A stretch of 20,494 nt of DNA, taken from a virus. A program made the translations under genes and the position numbers. Of the stretch, positions 1 to 6,366 are shown one piece after another. The notes under the pieces are model-generated. The model was not told where the DNA came from, ran no database searches, and saw only the letters and a list, made by a program, of their open reading frames with translations. Where the stretch lies: IMG/VR virus record IMGVR_UViG_3300042891_000503, positions 1-20,494 of that record; one strand, 5' to 3'. The first letter of the stretch is position 1. Every line of letters begins with the position of its first letter.

Positions 1-1
1 A

Positions 2-91
2 GCAGCAAGAGGCAATGGGCAAAGAGTTAGAACTCAAGTAGATATCGCTCGCTCTATCGGAACTTCTGTTAGGGCTTCACTTGATATCTAA
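2..91 (+). CDS. C-terminal end of an unidentified protein (5' cut by window)
   Basis: An open frame enters from the left edge and ends at a TAA at 89-91, giving 29 residues that end in VDIARSIGTSVRASLDI. It is followed 13 bases later by the next gene, in the same dense + strand arrangement as the rest of the region, so it is likely the tail of a real gene. Too little is present to name a family; the polar/helical composition is uninformative. Confidence 0.45.
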   Translation, partial: AARGNGQRVRTQVDIARSIGTSVRASLDI

Positions 92-104
92 AGAAAGGGT
101 AAAT

Positions 105-212
105 ATGTACGGAATTAAATGCGAAAATTGCGACACTGGCGAAGAAGCAACGCACAAAGTAATAACTAATAAAGGACTTATCGCAATGTGCGATATGTGC
201 TACGAAGACTAG
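105..212 (+). CDS. 35-aa zinc-ribbon-like microprotein
   Basis: A short ORF of 35 codons starts at ATG 105 behind a clear Shine-Dalgarno (AAAGAAAGGGT). It carries two CxxC pairs (CENC at residues 6-9 and CDMC at 29-32), separated by 19 residues, the spacing of a small zinc ribbon or rubredoxin-like knuckle. Phages of actinobacteria often encode such tiny zinc-binding proteins in their early regions, with unknown roles. The next gene starts 11 bases downstream behind a nearly identical leader, which supports a shared operon. No function can be assigned beyond probable metal binding. Confidence 0.6.
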   Translation: MYGIKCENCDTGEEATHKVITNKGLIAMCDMCYED

Positions 213-223
213 AAGGGGTAAAA

Positions 224-493
224 ATGAAAGTGAAAGAACTTAAGGAAATCATTAAAGACATGAGTGATGATGACTTGGTCTTTGTTGCTCTGTATTATAA
301 AGAAGAGTCGGAAGAACACATTAGAGAAAATCTTAATGAAGGTGAAGACTTCTCTATAACTAATGAGCAATGGGAAGAAGTTGTTGAGAAAATGGATAGA
401 GATGAAGGAATATGGTCGGAACTGTCTGGTGCTTGGAGAGATTACTTAGAAAAAGTATATAACTCCACCAAAAAAGAAGGGGTAAATGTATGA
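224..493 (+). CDS. 89-aa hypothetical phage protein
   Basis: An acidic 89-residue protein. ATG 224 is preferred over an upstream in-frame ATG at 188 because it has a strong ribosome site (AGAAGGGGTAAAA) and because 188 lies inside the preceding gene. The N-terminus (KVKELKEIIKDMSDDDLVFV) resembles the small phage proteins that begin with a 'V.EL...L...D.D..V.V' pattern, for which no activity is known. The rest is rich in Glu and predicted helical. Its TGA overlaps the ATG of the next gene (ATGA), so translation is probably coupled to the nuclease downstream. Function unknown. Confidence 0.75.
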   Translation: MKVKELKEIIKDMSDDDLVFVALYYKEESEEHIRENLNEGEDFSITNEQWEEVVEKMDRDEGIWSELSGAWRDYLEKVYNSTKKEGVNV

Positions 494-1431
494 CCCAAGT
501 TGATGACCTAATCAGCATAATTACTAAGTCAAGCAAGAACTCTACTAGGTCTAGACAAACTAAGGTTGGACCTAGTGAAGTAGGTGGTTGTGCTAGAAAA
601 CTCTGGTATAAATTAAACGACCAAGAGCCAACTAATCAAAACACACTATCTCTCGCTTCAATTATGGGAACTGGTATTCACTCCCATTTACAGAAAATCT
701 TTTATGAACAAGACCCATTTGCGGAAAGGTTCTTATTAGAACAAGAGTTCGATTCCCCTGAAGATGATTTAGTCGGACACATAGATATGTATGACAAAGA
801 AAACCAAGAGGTTATAGATTGGAAAACTAGCACCAAATCAAATCTAGGTCGCTACTTCCCATCAAAAGCCCAACGCTGGCAAGTACAACTATATGGATAT
901 CTTGCTAGTCGTGGTGGACATCAAGTTAAAACAGTAACTCTTGTTGGTATTCCGAGAGACGGAGACGAAAGAGATATTGTTTATCACAGCGAACCATTTG
1001 ATCCCGAGGTCTGCAAAGAAGCACTTGCTTGGCTTGCCCAAGTTCGTGAATCTAAAACACCGCCACCAGCAGAAAAAGACGCAGTATTCTGTAAGAACTA
1101 TTGTGGATTCTATGATGCTAGTGGTGTGAAGGGTTGTGTCGGTCGCCCAAAAGCCGAAGCGGAAAGCGCAGTTATTGAAGATACACAAATTGCGTTAGCC
1201 GCACAGGATTATATCGAAATCAATGAGCGAATTACAGAACTAGAAAAACAGAAAGATGCTATTAAGTCTGCACTAGAAGGCGTTAATGGTATTACTCCAC
1301 AAGGCATTAAGATAATTTGGAGTCTTATTGCTGGCAGGAAAACTGTTGATGAAAGTGAAGTGAAGAAACTTCTAGGCAATGTCCCCTACAAGACCGGCAA
1401 AGAATCCGCCCGACTTACAGTCAAGAAATGA
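490..1431 (+). CDS. PD-(D/E)XK exonuclease, Cas4/RecB-like with Fe-S cysteines
   Basis: A 313-residue nuclease of the PD-(D/E)XK superfamily. Visible motifs: H64/H66 in GTGIHSHL, D99 in GHIDMY, D110 and K112 in VIDWKTS (the D-x-K metal site), and the QxxxY-type helix QVQLYGYLA at 131-139. One cysteine near the N-terminus (C34, GGCARKLWY) and three near the C-terminus (C201, C205, C216) match the iron-sulfur cluster layout of Cas4/AddB-type enzymes. Residues 230-313 form a coiled-coil-like helix and a small tail resembling the C-terminal region of YqaJ-type phage recombination nucleases. Likely role: DNA end resection for phage recombination. It starts at ATG 490 by ATGA overlap behind GAAGGGGTAAA. 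Alternative: a Cas4-like protein with a role in DNA processing or anti-defence. Confidence 0.85.
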   Translation: MTQVDDLISIITKSSKNSTRSRQTKVGPSEVGGCARKLWYKLNDQEPTNQNTLSLASIMGTGIHSHLQKIFYEQDPFAERFLLEQEFDSPEDDLVGHIDMYDKENQEVIDWKTSTKSNLGRYFPSKAQRWQVQLYGYLASRGGHQVKTVTLVGIPRDGDERDIVYHSEPFDPEVCKEALAWLAQVRESKTPPPAEKDAVFCKNYCGFYDASGVKGCVGRPKAEAESAVIEDTQIALAAQDYIEINERITELEKQKDAIKSALEGVNGITPQGIKIIWSLIAGRKTVDESEVKKLLGNVPYKTGKESARLTVKK

Positions 1432-1517
1432 TTTACAGCACCAATTAAAACTGACATGATGACTGAAAGGTCAAGGAAGGGATATATGTTAAAAGATAAA
1501 GAAGGCGGAGGTAAATT

Positions 1518-2300
1518 ATGGGGTGGGTAAGAGTTGATGACAATTTTGCTGACCACCCCAAGATAATTGCTTTATCGGATAAGGCTTTCAGGTTATTTAT
1601 TACTGGACTGTGTTATTCAAATAGGCAATTAACTGACGGGGTTATTCCATATCAAATCGTAAGTGCTTGGGTGGGCGATGATCCGTTCAAACCTAGCGAT
1701 GAACTAGAAGACCAAAACTTATGGGAAAGGGTAGATAAAGGTTTTGCTATTCGCTCCTATACTGAATATCAGCCAACAAGGGAAAAGGTTAATAAGAAGA
1801 GGGACGAAGCCAAAGAGAGACTCCGTAAATTCAGGGAAAAGCAAAACTCAAATGAAACGGAAAAGAAACTCAGCCCCCAACCCAACCCAACCCAACCCAA
1901 CCCATACCCCTTAGATATAGACATATCTAAGGAGGTAGTACTTGTTCCAAGAAATCTATCAGCAAAAAATGCAGTAGAGCGCATATCTCTCAAACTGGGT
2001 GAAGCAAGAGCAGGTGGAGTGAATGCTTGGAACATGAGCAAGTTGGTTGAAGAGCAATGGGACATACTCCACTCTGAGAATGATATTGGTGGTTGTATTG
2101 CTCTTACTTCTTGGTATGTGTCGGAACTCCAATCAAGAGTTTTAACAGGTCCAGAGATAGCAAGAATCGGACAAATGACCAAAAGGTTTGGGCGCATATC
2201 TCTACTGGCAATAGACGAAGCAGCAAGCAAAGACCTTTCAGACTTACTAAGTTATGCTTTCCGAGTGGCTCAACGAATGTATTCATCACAGAAGGCTTGA
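1518..2300 (+). CDS. Replisome-organizer-like DNA-binding protein
   Basis: A 260-residue protein starting at ATG 1518 behind GGCGGAGG. The first ~90 residues (MGWVRVDDNFADHPKI, then SDKAFRLFITGLCYSNRQLTDGVIP) match the winged-helix N-terminal domain found in many phage replication initiators annotated as replisome organizer or helix-turn-helix protein. Residues 92-118 are a highly charged helix (KKRDEAKERLRKFREKQ), followed by a Pro/Asn/Gln linker encoded by a CCCAA tandem repeat. The C-terminal ~130 residues are helical and could load helicase, as DnaD/DnaB-like C-terminal domains do; that part is inference. It lies between a recombination nuclease and RusA/SSB, which fits a replication role. 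Confidence 0.75.
   Translation: MGWVRVDDNFADHPKIIALSDKAFRLFITGLCYSNRQLTDGVIPYQIVSAWVGDDPFKPSDELEDQNLWERVDKGFAIRSYTEYQPTREKVNKKRDEAKERLRKFREKQNSNETEKKLSPQPNPTQPNPYPLDIDISKEVVLVPRNLSAKNAVERISLKLGEARAGGVNAWNMSKLVEEQWDILHSENDIGGCIALTSWYVSELQSRVLTGPEIARIGQMTKRFGRISLLAIDEAASKDLSDLLSYAFRVAQRMYSSQKA
1876..1900 (+). repeat. Five perfect CCCAA tandem copies inside the replication gene
   Basis: Five uninterrupted CCCAA units, preceded by extra C residues and followed by a degenerate CCCAT, encode the PQPNPTQPNP linker of the replisome-organizer-like protein. A 5-base unit is not a multiple of three, so loss or gain of one copy would shift the frame and truncate the protein between its two domains. Confidence 0.9.
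1911..1930. repeat. Perfect 8-bp inverted repeat, 4-base loop
   Basis: TTAGATAT, AGAC, then ATATCTAA form a perfect 8-bp hairpin inside the replication gene. It is followed directly by GGAGGT at 1931-1936, a strong Shine-Dalgarno-like sequence, but there is no in-frame start codon at a sensible distance. It may be chance within AT-rich coding DNA or an operator/origin-like element inside a replication gene, as is common in phages. Confidence 0.5.
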
Positions 2301-2301
2301 T

Positions 2302-2502
2302 GTGTATATTGGCGATAAGGAAGTAGGGGAAGGGTGGGAATCTATGTCCTGTCCTTTCTGCGAGGGTTTCATTGTAGTTTGGGAAGTTGGAGTCGGTTTA
2401 TTGTTCGACCCAACAGTTCCTTTCTCAAGCCACATGAAAGATAAACATAGAATATCGGTTGCCGACTTAACTCGGTGGAAGGGTAAAGGTGGAAATTGGT
2501 AA
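2302..2502 (+). CDS. 66-aa C2H2-type zinc-finger-like protein
   Basis: The frame is open from ATG 2254, but GTG 2302 is the likelier start: AGAAGG lies 6 bases upstream, it follows the stop of the previous gene directly, and it avoids a 47-base overlap. The protein has a CPFC pair followed about 23 residues later by HMKDKH, together a C2H2-type zinc site (CxxC...HxxxxH). Such small zinc-finger proteins are common in phage early regions and may bind DNA or host proteins. Its last codons overlap the TTG start of the next gene. Function unknown. Confidence 0.65.
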   Translation: MYIGDKEVGEGWESMSCPFCEGFIVVWEVGVGLLFDPTVPFSSHMKDKHRISVADLTRWKGKGGNW

Positions 2503-2807
2503 CAAAAGGAAGGCATTGTGGTAAGCCAGTCTGTATTTGCACCCATTCAGATGGTTGCGATGGGGGCTGGATTATGGAGCAATATTGGGTGGATAGAGAT
2601 GGCGTCAGGTGTTCAGAGTTTGATACCATTGATAAGACCCAACATGAAGGGGCAGTTCCGTGTAAGAACTGCGACTACGACAGGTGGCGTATTTGGAAGA
2701 CTTCGACCACTAGTGAGGAATACCATGAGCGACTCCGTGCTCGTGGAACACATACCCGAATCAAAGCCTACGAAACAGAAGAGAGTTCTAAGACTCGCAT
2801 TCTGTAA
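2496..2807 (+). CDS. 103-aa cysteine-rich zinc-binding phage protein
   Basis: A 103-residue protein with the pattern CGKPVCICTHSDGCDGGWI near the N-terminus and a PCKNCDYDRW pair around residues 56-65, giving at least six candidate zinc ligands. The same 'C.CTH..CD.GWI...PC..C' layout recurs in actinophage proteins annotated only as hypothetical or zinc-finger. The start is TTG 2496 behind AAAGGTGGAAA, overlapping the previous stop. A competing frame from 2518 lacks these conserved features and was discarded. It ends 11 bases before the next ATG. Role unknown; probably a nucleic-acid-binding accessory factor. Confidence 0.7.
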   Translation: MVTKGRHCGKPVCICTHSDGCDGGWIMEQYWVDRDGVRCSEFDTIDKTQHEGAVPCKNCDYDRWRIWKTSTTSEEYHERLRARGTHTRIKAYETEESSKTRIL

Positions 2808-2818
2808 AAGGAGGGCAC

Positions 2819-3283
2819 ATGAAAAAGGAAAAGGGCTACAAAGCCCCTAACAACGGAAGGAAAATAAGGCGGTTGAAGTTTTACCTTGCCTTATCTTTAA
2901 CGGCTCTAATAACCCTTGCAACCCCTTTAACTGGGGTTCATACCGCCTCGGTTAATGACGCTAAGGTGGAAAGTATGAAGGTGTCCGACCCCAAGCAATA
3001 TGCTCGCAGTATTGCACAGGAGCAGTATGGTTGGAATTCAGAGCAACATAAATGCTTAGGTATATTGTGGGGAAAAGAGTCTGCTTGGAACTTTCAGGCA
3101 GCATCACCTACCCAAGATTATGGCATACCACAAAGACACATGCGCAAAAACACCCAAGAAGAGATAGACGCATTTATGAAAAATCCACAAACCCAAATTA
3201 AATGGGGATTAAACTATATCGAAAAGCGGTATGGTTCGCCCTGTGAAGCATGGGAATTCTGGAGTGTGAATAGATGGTACTGA
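2819..3283 (+). CDS. Exported lytic transglycosylase (Apf/lysozyme-like fold)
   Basis: A 154-residue protein with a basic N-terminus (to about residue 20), a hydrophobic segment at 21-40 (signal peptide or membrane anchor), and a lysozyme-like catalytic domain at about 60-154. The domain shows the catalytic Glu in LWGKESAWN (E87), the YGIPQ signature (101-105) and the RYGSPCEAWEFW end that typify actinobacterial Apf-like transglycosylases. It would cleave peptidoglycan glycan strands outside the membrane. The start has AAAAGGAGG 7 bases upstream. It sits among replication genes, away from any visible lysis cassette, so it may act in lysis, wall weakening or host remodelling. No holin was recognised in this window. 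Confidence 0.8.
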   Translation: MKKEKGYKAPNNGRKIRRLKFYLALSLTALITLATPLTGVHTASVNDAKVESMKVSDPKQYARSIAQEQYGWNSEQHKCLGILWGKESAWNFQAASPTQDYGIPQRHMRKNTQEEIDAFMKNPQTQIKWGLNYIEKRYGSPCEAWEFWSVNRWY

Positions 3284-3663
3284 AGAACTCTTTCTTTGTT
3301 AAAGGAAGACCTGTTCCTCAAGGTTCAATGAAGTTCATAAGACCTGGAGTGATGATTCACTCTCGTTCTCAGGACTTGGCTTTATGGCGTGCTGATGTAG
3401 CAAGAAACGCAGAACTATTTGGTTTCAAACCTATTGCAAGTGCGGTCAAAGTTGAATTGGACTTTATCATTGCTAGACCTAAATCAGCAAAAAGAGCATT
3501 CCCCTCAGTTAAACCAGACCTTGATAAACTAATCAGGGCAGTTCTAGATGGATTAACTGGCGTTGCTTACGAAGATGACTCTCAAGTAATCCTCATACAG
3601 TCCAGCAAAACTTATGGAGAGAAGCAGGGAGTATGGATAGGAATAGAGCAAATAATTGAGTAA
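3274..3663 (+). CDS. rusA: RusA-like Holliday junction resolvase
   Basis: A 129-residue protein with the RusA signature: GRPVPQGSMKF at 11-21 and KPDLDKLIRAVLDGLTGVAYEDD at 80-102, split here as KPDLDKLIRAVLDGL and GVAYEDDSQV. The acidic set D82, D84, D92 and D101/D102 with K85 corresponds to the metal-binding Asp residues and Lys of E. coli RusA. It resolves four-way junctions and branched replication intermediates, working with the SSB and nuclease encoded nearby, so that DNA can be packaged. ATG 3274 overlaps the end of the transglycosylase by 10 bases, with GGAG 9 bases upstream. Confidence 0.9.
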   Translation: MVLKNSFFVKGRPVPQGSMKFIRPGVMIHSRSQDLALWRADVARNAELFGFKPIASAVKVELDFIIARPKSAKRAFPSVKPDLDKLIRAVLDGLTGVAYEDDSQVILIQSSKTYGEKQGVWIGIEQIIE

Positions 3664-4015
3664 TAGCAAAACTGATTTCACAGAGATGCGTGAAATGGTG
3701 AGAGTTCGGTGTGGTGGCTACTGCGAAAAATGCGGTAAGCCCTTAACCGAAACATGGGCTTTACACCATAGGAAGTTGCGGTCTCGTGGAGGGAAAGATA
3801 CCGTATCAAACCTAGTTGCCTTACATCACGAATGCCACAATACTGGAACGGATAGTGTTCATCTCAACCCTTCCGCTTCTAATCAGGCAGGGTTGATGGT
3901 AGCAACTTGGCAAGACTCGGAAGATACTCCATTGATTTTGCCTAGTGGTGCTATTGTTCTACTTACAGATGACGGAAGTTATCGCTACTTAGAAGGGAAG
4001 GCTGATGGCTGGTGA
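3656..4015 (+). CDS. HNH endonuclease
   Basis: A 119-residue protein with a complete zinc-stabilised HNH core: C23 and C26 (YCEKCG), H37-H38 (ALHHRKLRSRGGKD), N52 (SNLVALHHECH) and C60/H61. The C-terminal ~50 residues lack a recognisable motif. The frame opens at TTG 3656, overlapping the RusA stop; ATG 3686 is an alternative with no better ribosome site and would leave the HNH core intact. HNH proteins next to RusA and SSB occur in many phages, where they may nick DNA in recombination or packaging, or be free-standing mobile nucleases; context cannot separate these. Confidence 0.85.
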   Translation: MSNSKTDFTEMREMVRVRCGGYCEKCGKPLTETWALHHRKLRSRGGKDTVSNLVALHHECHNTGTDSVHLNPSASNQAGLMVATWQDSEDTPLILPSGAIVLLTDDGSYRYLEGKADGW

Positions 4016-4400
4016 ACCAGTAATTACGATAGTTGGAAACTTAGGTTCTGATGCAGAGTTTAGAAAGACACCAAAGGGTATACCTGTGACATCTTTCAAT
4101 CTTGCTAATACTCCTAGGAAAAACATTAACGGAACTTGGACAGACCAAGAAACTACTTGGTATAGAGTTTTCGTATGGAATGCAGAAGCAGCAGGAGCAG
4201 CGAACGCATTGAAAAAGGGAGATAAAGTATTTGTTCAGGGCAGGTTTCAAATCAATACTTTCAGAACTAAAGACGGAGAAGAAAAGAAGAGTTTAGAAAT
4301 CAACGCAGATTCTGTAGGCGTAGTACCTAAGTATGTGCCTGAACCACAGAATTCTCAGATCAAAGAAAATGAAGGCACTGAAAATGATTTCCCTTGGTAA
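4005..4400 (+). CDS. ssb: Single-stranded DNA-binding protein
   Basis: A 131-residue SSB. The OB fold spans about residues 1-108: VITIVGNLGSDAEFRKTPKG, VTSFNLANTPR, TTWYRVFVWNAEA, LKKGDKVFVQGRFQINTF. The short acidic tail ends in NDFPW, the usual protein-interaction tip with a terminal Trp in place of the canonical Phe. It coats single-stranded DNA during phage replication and recruits partners by its tip. ATG 4005 sits behind GAAGGGAAGG and overlaps the HNH gene by 11 bases. Confidence 0.95.
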   Translation: MAGEPVITIVGNLGSDAEFRKTPKGIPVTSFNLANTPRKNINGTWTDQETTWYRVFVWNAEAAGAANALKKGDKVFVQGRFQINTFRTKDGEEKKSLEINADSVGVVPKYVPEPQNSQIKENEGTENDFPW

Positions 4401-4524
4401 TCTATTTAAGAAAAAAGAGGCTACTAAATTAGTTCGTATTCAGTGTTGCCATTGCGGGAAATGGTTTAATACTGGAGTAGATAATGTAAGGGCAATGTCT
4501 TATTGCTCTGAGTGTTTAGACTAG
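4384..4524 (+). CDS. 46-aa zinc-ribbon microprotein
   Basis: The frame is open further upstream, but ATG 4384 has GAAGG 8 bases before it and overlaps the SSB gene by only 17 bases, so it is the likely start. The protein has CCHCGKWF and YCSECLD, two CxxC-type pairs 20 residues apart that make a zinc ribbon, behind a basic N-terminus (FKKKEATK). It resembles the other small zinc-binding proteins of this region. Function unknown. Confidence 0.65.
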   Translation: MISLGNLFKKKEATKLVRIQCCHCGKWFNTGVDNVRAMSYCSECLD

Positions 4525-4532
4525 GGAGAAAA

Positions 4533-4655
4533 ATGTATTTCAATATGATGTTTGGTATTTATAAGTGGTCAGCCAAAAGACTTCAGAAAGAAATGAACAG
4601 AAGATATACAGGACCAGCACTAACCTTACCTTCATTGAAGCAGAAAGTAAGTTAA
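4533..4655 (+). CDS. 40-aa basic microprotein
   Basis: A 40-codon ORF starting at ATG 4533 with GGGAGAAAA directly upstream, 8 bases after the previous stop. It is Lys/Arg-rich (YKWSAKRLQKEMNRRYTG) after a hydrophobic start (MYFNMMFGIY). No family recognised. Its ribosome site and placement favour it over the longer overlapping frame 4565-4762, which has no ribosome site and would run through the hairpins. Confidence 0.5.
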   Translation: MYFNMMFGIYKWSAKRLQKEMNRRYTGPALTLPSLKQKVS

Positions 4656-4835
4656 ATAGAATTGGGTTATACGAGTGGCAGTTTGTCCCTTCCGTCCGAC
4701 TGCTTAACCCGATAGATAGACTAAATTACGTGGTGTATTTAATCTATTTGTTATCACTCTAAGTTGTGAGAGTCTATCCCAGTTGTTATTACCCTTCCAA
4801 CAGGATAGGCTCTCACCCTACAAGAAGGAGTAGTT
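4656..4835 (+). promoter_or_regulatory. Structured 5' leader with three hairpins before the DNA-modification operon
   Basis: This is the longest non-coding stretch in the window. Hairpin 1: GGGTTA (4664-4669) pairs with TAACCC (4705-4710), enclosing GCAGT (4678-4682) with ACTGC (4699-4703). Hairpin 2: 4717-4726 with 4737-4746, nine of ten pairs. Hairpin 3: 4766-4779 with 4803-4816, 14 pairs including one G-U. The loops of hairpins 1 and 3 both contain CCCTTCC (4687-4693 and 4792-4798), whose CCTTC is complementary to the GAAGG (4824-4828) of the ParB-gene ribosome site. No T-run follows hairpin 3, so it is not a standard terminator. A cis-regulatory leader or a small RNA is plausible; the mechanism is inferred from sequence only. 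Confidence 0.55.
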
Positions 4836-5507
4836 GTGGAGATTATTAGTTCTGATATAGAAACGCTTTTACCTTTTCCAAATAACCCAAGAAGAGGTAA
4901 TGTTAATAAACTTAAAGAATCTTTAAATGCTAACGGACAATACAAGCCGATTGTTATTCAGGCATCAACTAGATACATACTTGCCGGTAACCATCTATGG
5001 CAAGCAGCAAAAGAATTAGGTTGGACAAGAGTTGATACTGTTGAGGTAGATGTTAATAACACCCAAGCGAAGAAGATAGTAGCCAGCGATAATAGATTAG
5101 GCGAACTTGGAACTTATGATGAGAAAGAATTATTAGATTTATTACAAGATATTAGTCTAGAGGGAACTGGCTACGACACCCAAGATATAGATGATTTACT
5201 TGCGTTAATTGAAGAACAGTCAATAACTCCTTCTTACGAAGAGACTGGAAGTATGGTTGAGGGTGTTAGTGGAGGCGGTCAATTAGCACAAGAAGGAGTT
5301 AATAGAAGACCGACTATGTCTGAAAGAGCATCTCACTATGCCGAAAGAACAGTCAGGCTGTTAATGTGTGAGTTTCCTAACGACCAATATATTTGGATTC
5401 AAGACAGGCTAACTGAACTTAGAGTAAAGTATAATGTAGATAGTAATGGGGACGCCATTATTAGAGCAGTTGCGGAAGCGACTGGAACAGAGGCACCAAG
5501 TGATTAA
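4836..5507 (+). CDS. ParB-like (ParB/Srx fold) protein
   Basis: A 223-residue protein starting at GTG 4836 with AAGAAGGAG 5 bases upstream. The N-terminal ~100 residues form a ParB/sulfiredoxin-type domain: PNNPRRGNV (15-23), NGQYKPIVI (33-41), AGNHLWQAAKELG (50-62) and DNRLGELGTYDEKEL (85-99). Residues 157-215 form a separate helical domain. Phage proteins of this type are usually not plasmid-partition factors; ParB/Srx domains bind nucleotide and occur with DNA methyltransferases and with TET/JBP-type modification genes. It directly precedes such a dioxygenase and overlaps it, so it may guide or regulate modification or act as a nicking enzyme (inference). Confidence 0.85.
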   Translation: MEIISSDIETLLPFPNNPRRGNVNKLKESLNANGQYKPIVIQASTRYILAGNHLWQAAKELGWTRVDTVEVDVNNTQAKKIVASDNRLGELGTYDEKELLDLLQDISLEGTGYDTQDIDDLLALIEEQSITPSYEETGSMVEGVSGGGQLAQEGVNRRPTMSERASHYAERTVRLLMCEFPNDQYIWIQDRLTELRVKYNVDSNGDAIIRAVAEATGTEAPSD

Positions 5508-6366
5508 AGATTTAGATGTAATACCAGTCAAAAGAGTTTTTGATAGAAGTAAAACTAAGGAACTTAAAGGTGTAGATGTTCCAGAGTTAGAAGCAAATAT
5601 CAAAGAGGCTGGAATCTATGTTGATGCAGACACCAATGAACCTTTCTTAGTTTACATGCCTCTACCAGAAGCAGTAATTCCAGAACTTAGAAAAGCAGTT
5701 CGTTCAATTAAGTATTCTTCATCAGGTGTAACTAGACAATCAACTGGTGTAGAAAATCATTCAAGAACTTTCGGTATGGCGCCACGCAAACCATTTCAAA
5801 CTAGAGAAGCATGCCGACCAACAGCATTATCTTATGACCAACCCGAAGAGCATGATGTTCTAACTAGAACAGCAGATGTATTAGCAGATATTATTAAAGA
5901 GTTAATTCCTGATGTATACAATGCAGATGTAACCGAAACAGCAGCAGTAGCAGATGAGTGGAGATTAAGCGAGCGAAGTCTTTGGACTAGCGGAGTTATT
6001 AATAAAACCTCAACCCTTCCATACCACTTTGACGGCAACAACTTTGATATGTGGTCTGCTATGCCAGTAATTAGAAGAGGTACTCGTGGTGGTTACCTAA
6101 GTATGCCCGAATACGATTTAGTTATTGAGTGCCGAGATGGTTGGTGTTTATTCTTTCCAGGATACAGATACCTTCACGGAGTTACTCCGATAGCACATGT
6201 TCAGAAAGATTCTTACCGCTACACAGTTGTTTATTACTGCTTAAGAGGCATGAAAGACTGCTTCTCATTCGCAGTTGAACAGAAAGAAGCGAGGAAACGG
6301 AGAACAGAACGAGAAACAGGACTGGCTTCTGCTCTCAAAGGTGATACTCCGTTTAAGGTTGGTTGA
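5500..6366 (+). CDS. TET/JBP-type 2OG-Fe(II) dioxygenase (DNA base hydroxylase)
   Basis: A 289-residue protein from GTG 5500 (AGAGG 6 bases upstream, overlap of 8 with ParB; an upstream ATG 5446 would overlap by 62). The C-terminal half has the double-stranded beta-helix motifs of phage TET/JBP enzymes: HFD (H176, D178), GGYLSMPEYDLVIECRDG, LFFPGYRYLHGVTPI (H226 as third iron ligand) and YRYTVVYYCLRGM with R240 for 2-oxoglutarate. The Lys/Arg-rich tail may bind DNA. This family oxidises the methyl group of 5-methylcytosine or thymine in DNA to hydroxymethyl. The next gene is a glycosyltransferase of the type linked to these enzymes. No cytosine C5-methyltransferase is seen here, so the base is open (thymine, or 5mC made elsewhere). 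Confidence 0.85.
   Translation: MIKDLDVIPVKRVFDRSKTKELKGVDVPELEANIKEAGIYVDADTNEPFLVYMPLPEAVIPELRKAVRSIKYSSSGVTRQSTGVENHSRTFGMAPRKPFQTREACRPTALSYDQPEEHDVLTRTADVLADIIKELIPDVYNADVTETAAVADEWRLSERSLWTSGVINKTSTLPYHFDGNNFDMWSAMPVIRRGTRGGYLSMPEYDLVIECRDGWCLFFPGYRYLHGVTPIAHVQKDSYRYTVVYYCLRGMKDCFSFAVEQKEARKRRTERETGLASALKGDTPFKVG

Noticed and set aside
1456-1530. 24-aa ORF between the nuclease and the replication gene
   Set aside because: No ribosome site and too short to separate from chance; its 3' end overlaps the real start at 1518.
1931-1944. Internal translation start after GGAGGT in the replication gene
   Set aside because: The only nearby start codon (TTG 1942) is out of frame and reaches a stop within about a dozen codons.
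1769-2230. 153-aa open frame antisense to the replication gene
   Set aside because: Low-complexity Gly/Trp repeat comes from the CCCAA repeat read backwards; no ribosome site or neighbours on that strand.
2518-2850. 110-aa open frame overlapping the cysteine-rich gene
   Set aside because: The 2496-2807 frame has conserved zinc-ligand pairs and neat spacing to the next ribosome site; this one is a shadow running into the transglycosylase gene.
4664-4746. Possible tRNA in the hairpin-rich gap
   Set aside because: Stem lengths and loop sizes do not form a cloverleaf, there is no GGTTCRANNCC T-arm and no CCA-end context.
4565-4762. 65-aa open frame across the hairpins
   Set aside because: It has no ribosome site, overlaps the better-supported 40-aa gene at 4533 and has no recognisable features.
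4803-4835. Hairpin 3 as an intrinsic terminator
   Set aside because: The stem is good but no T-run follows; a ribosome site and start codon follow instead.
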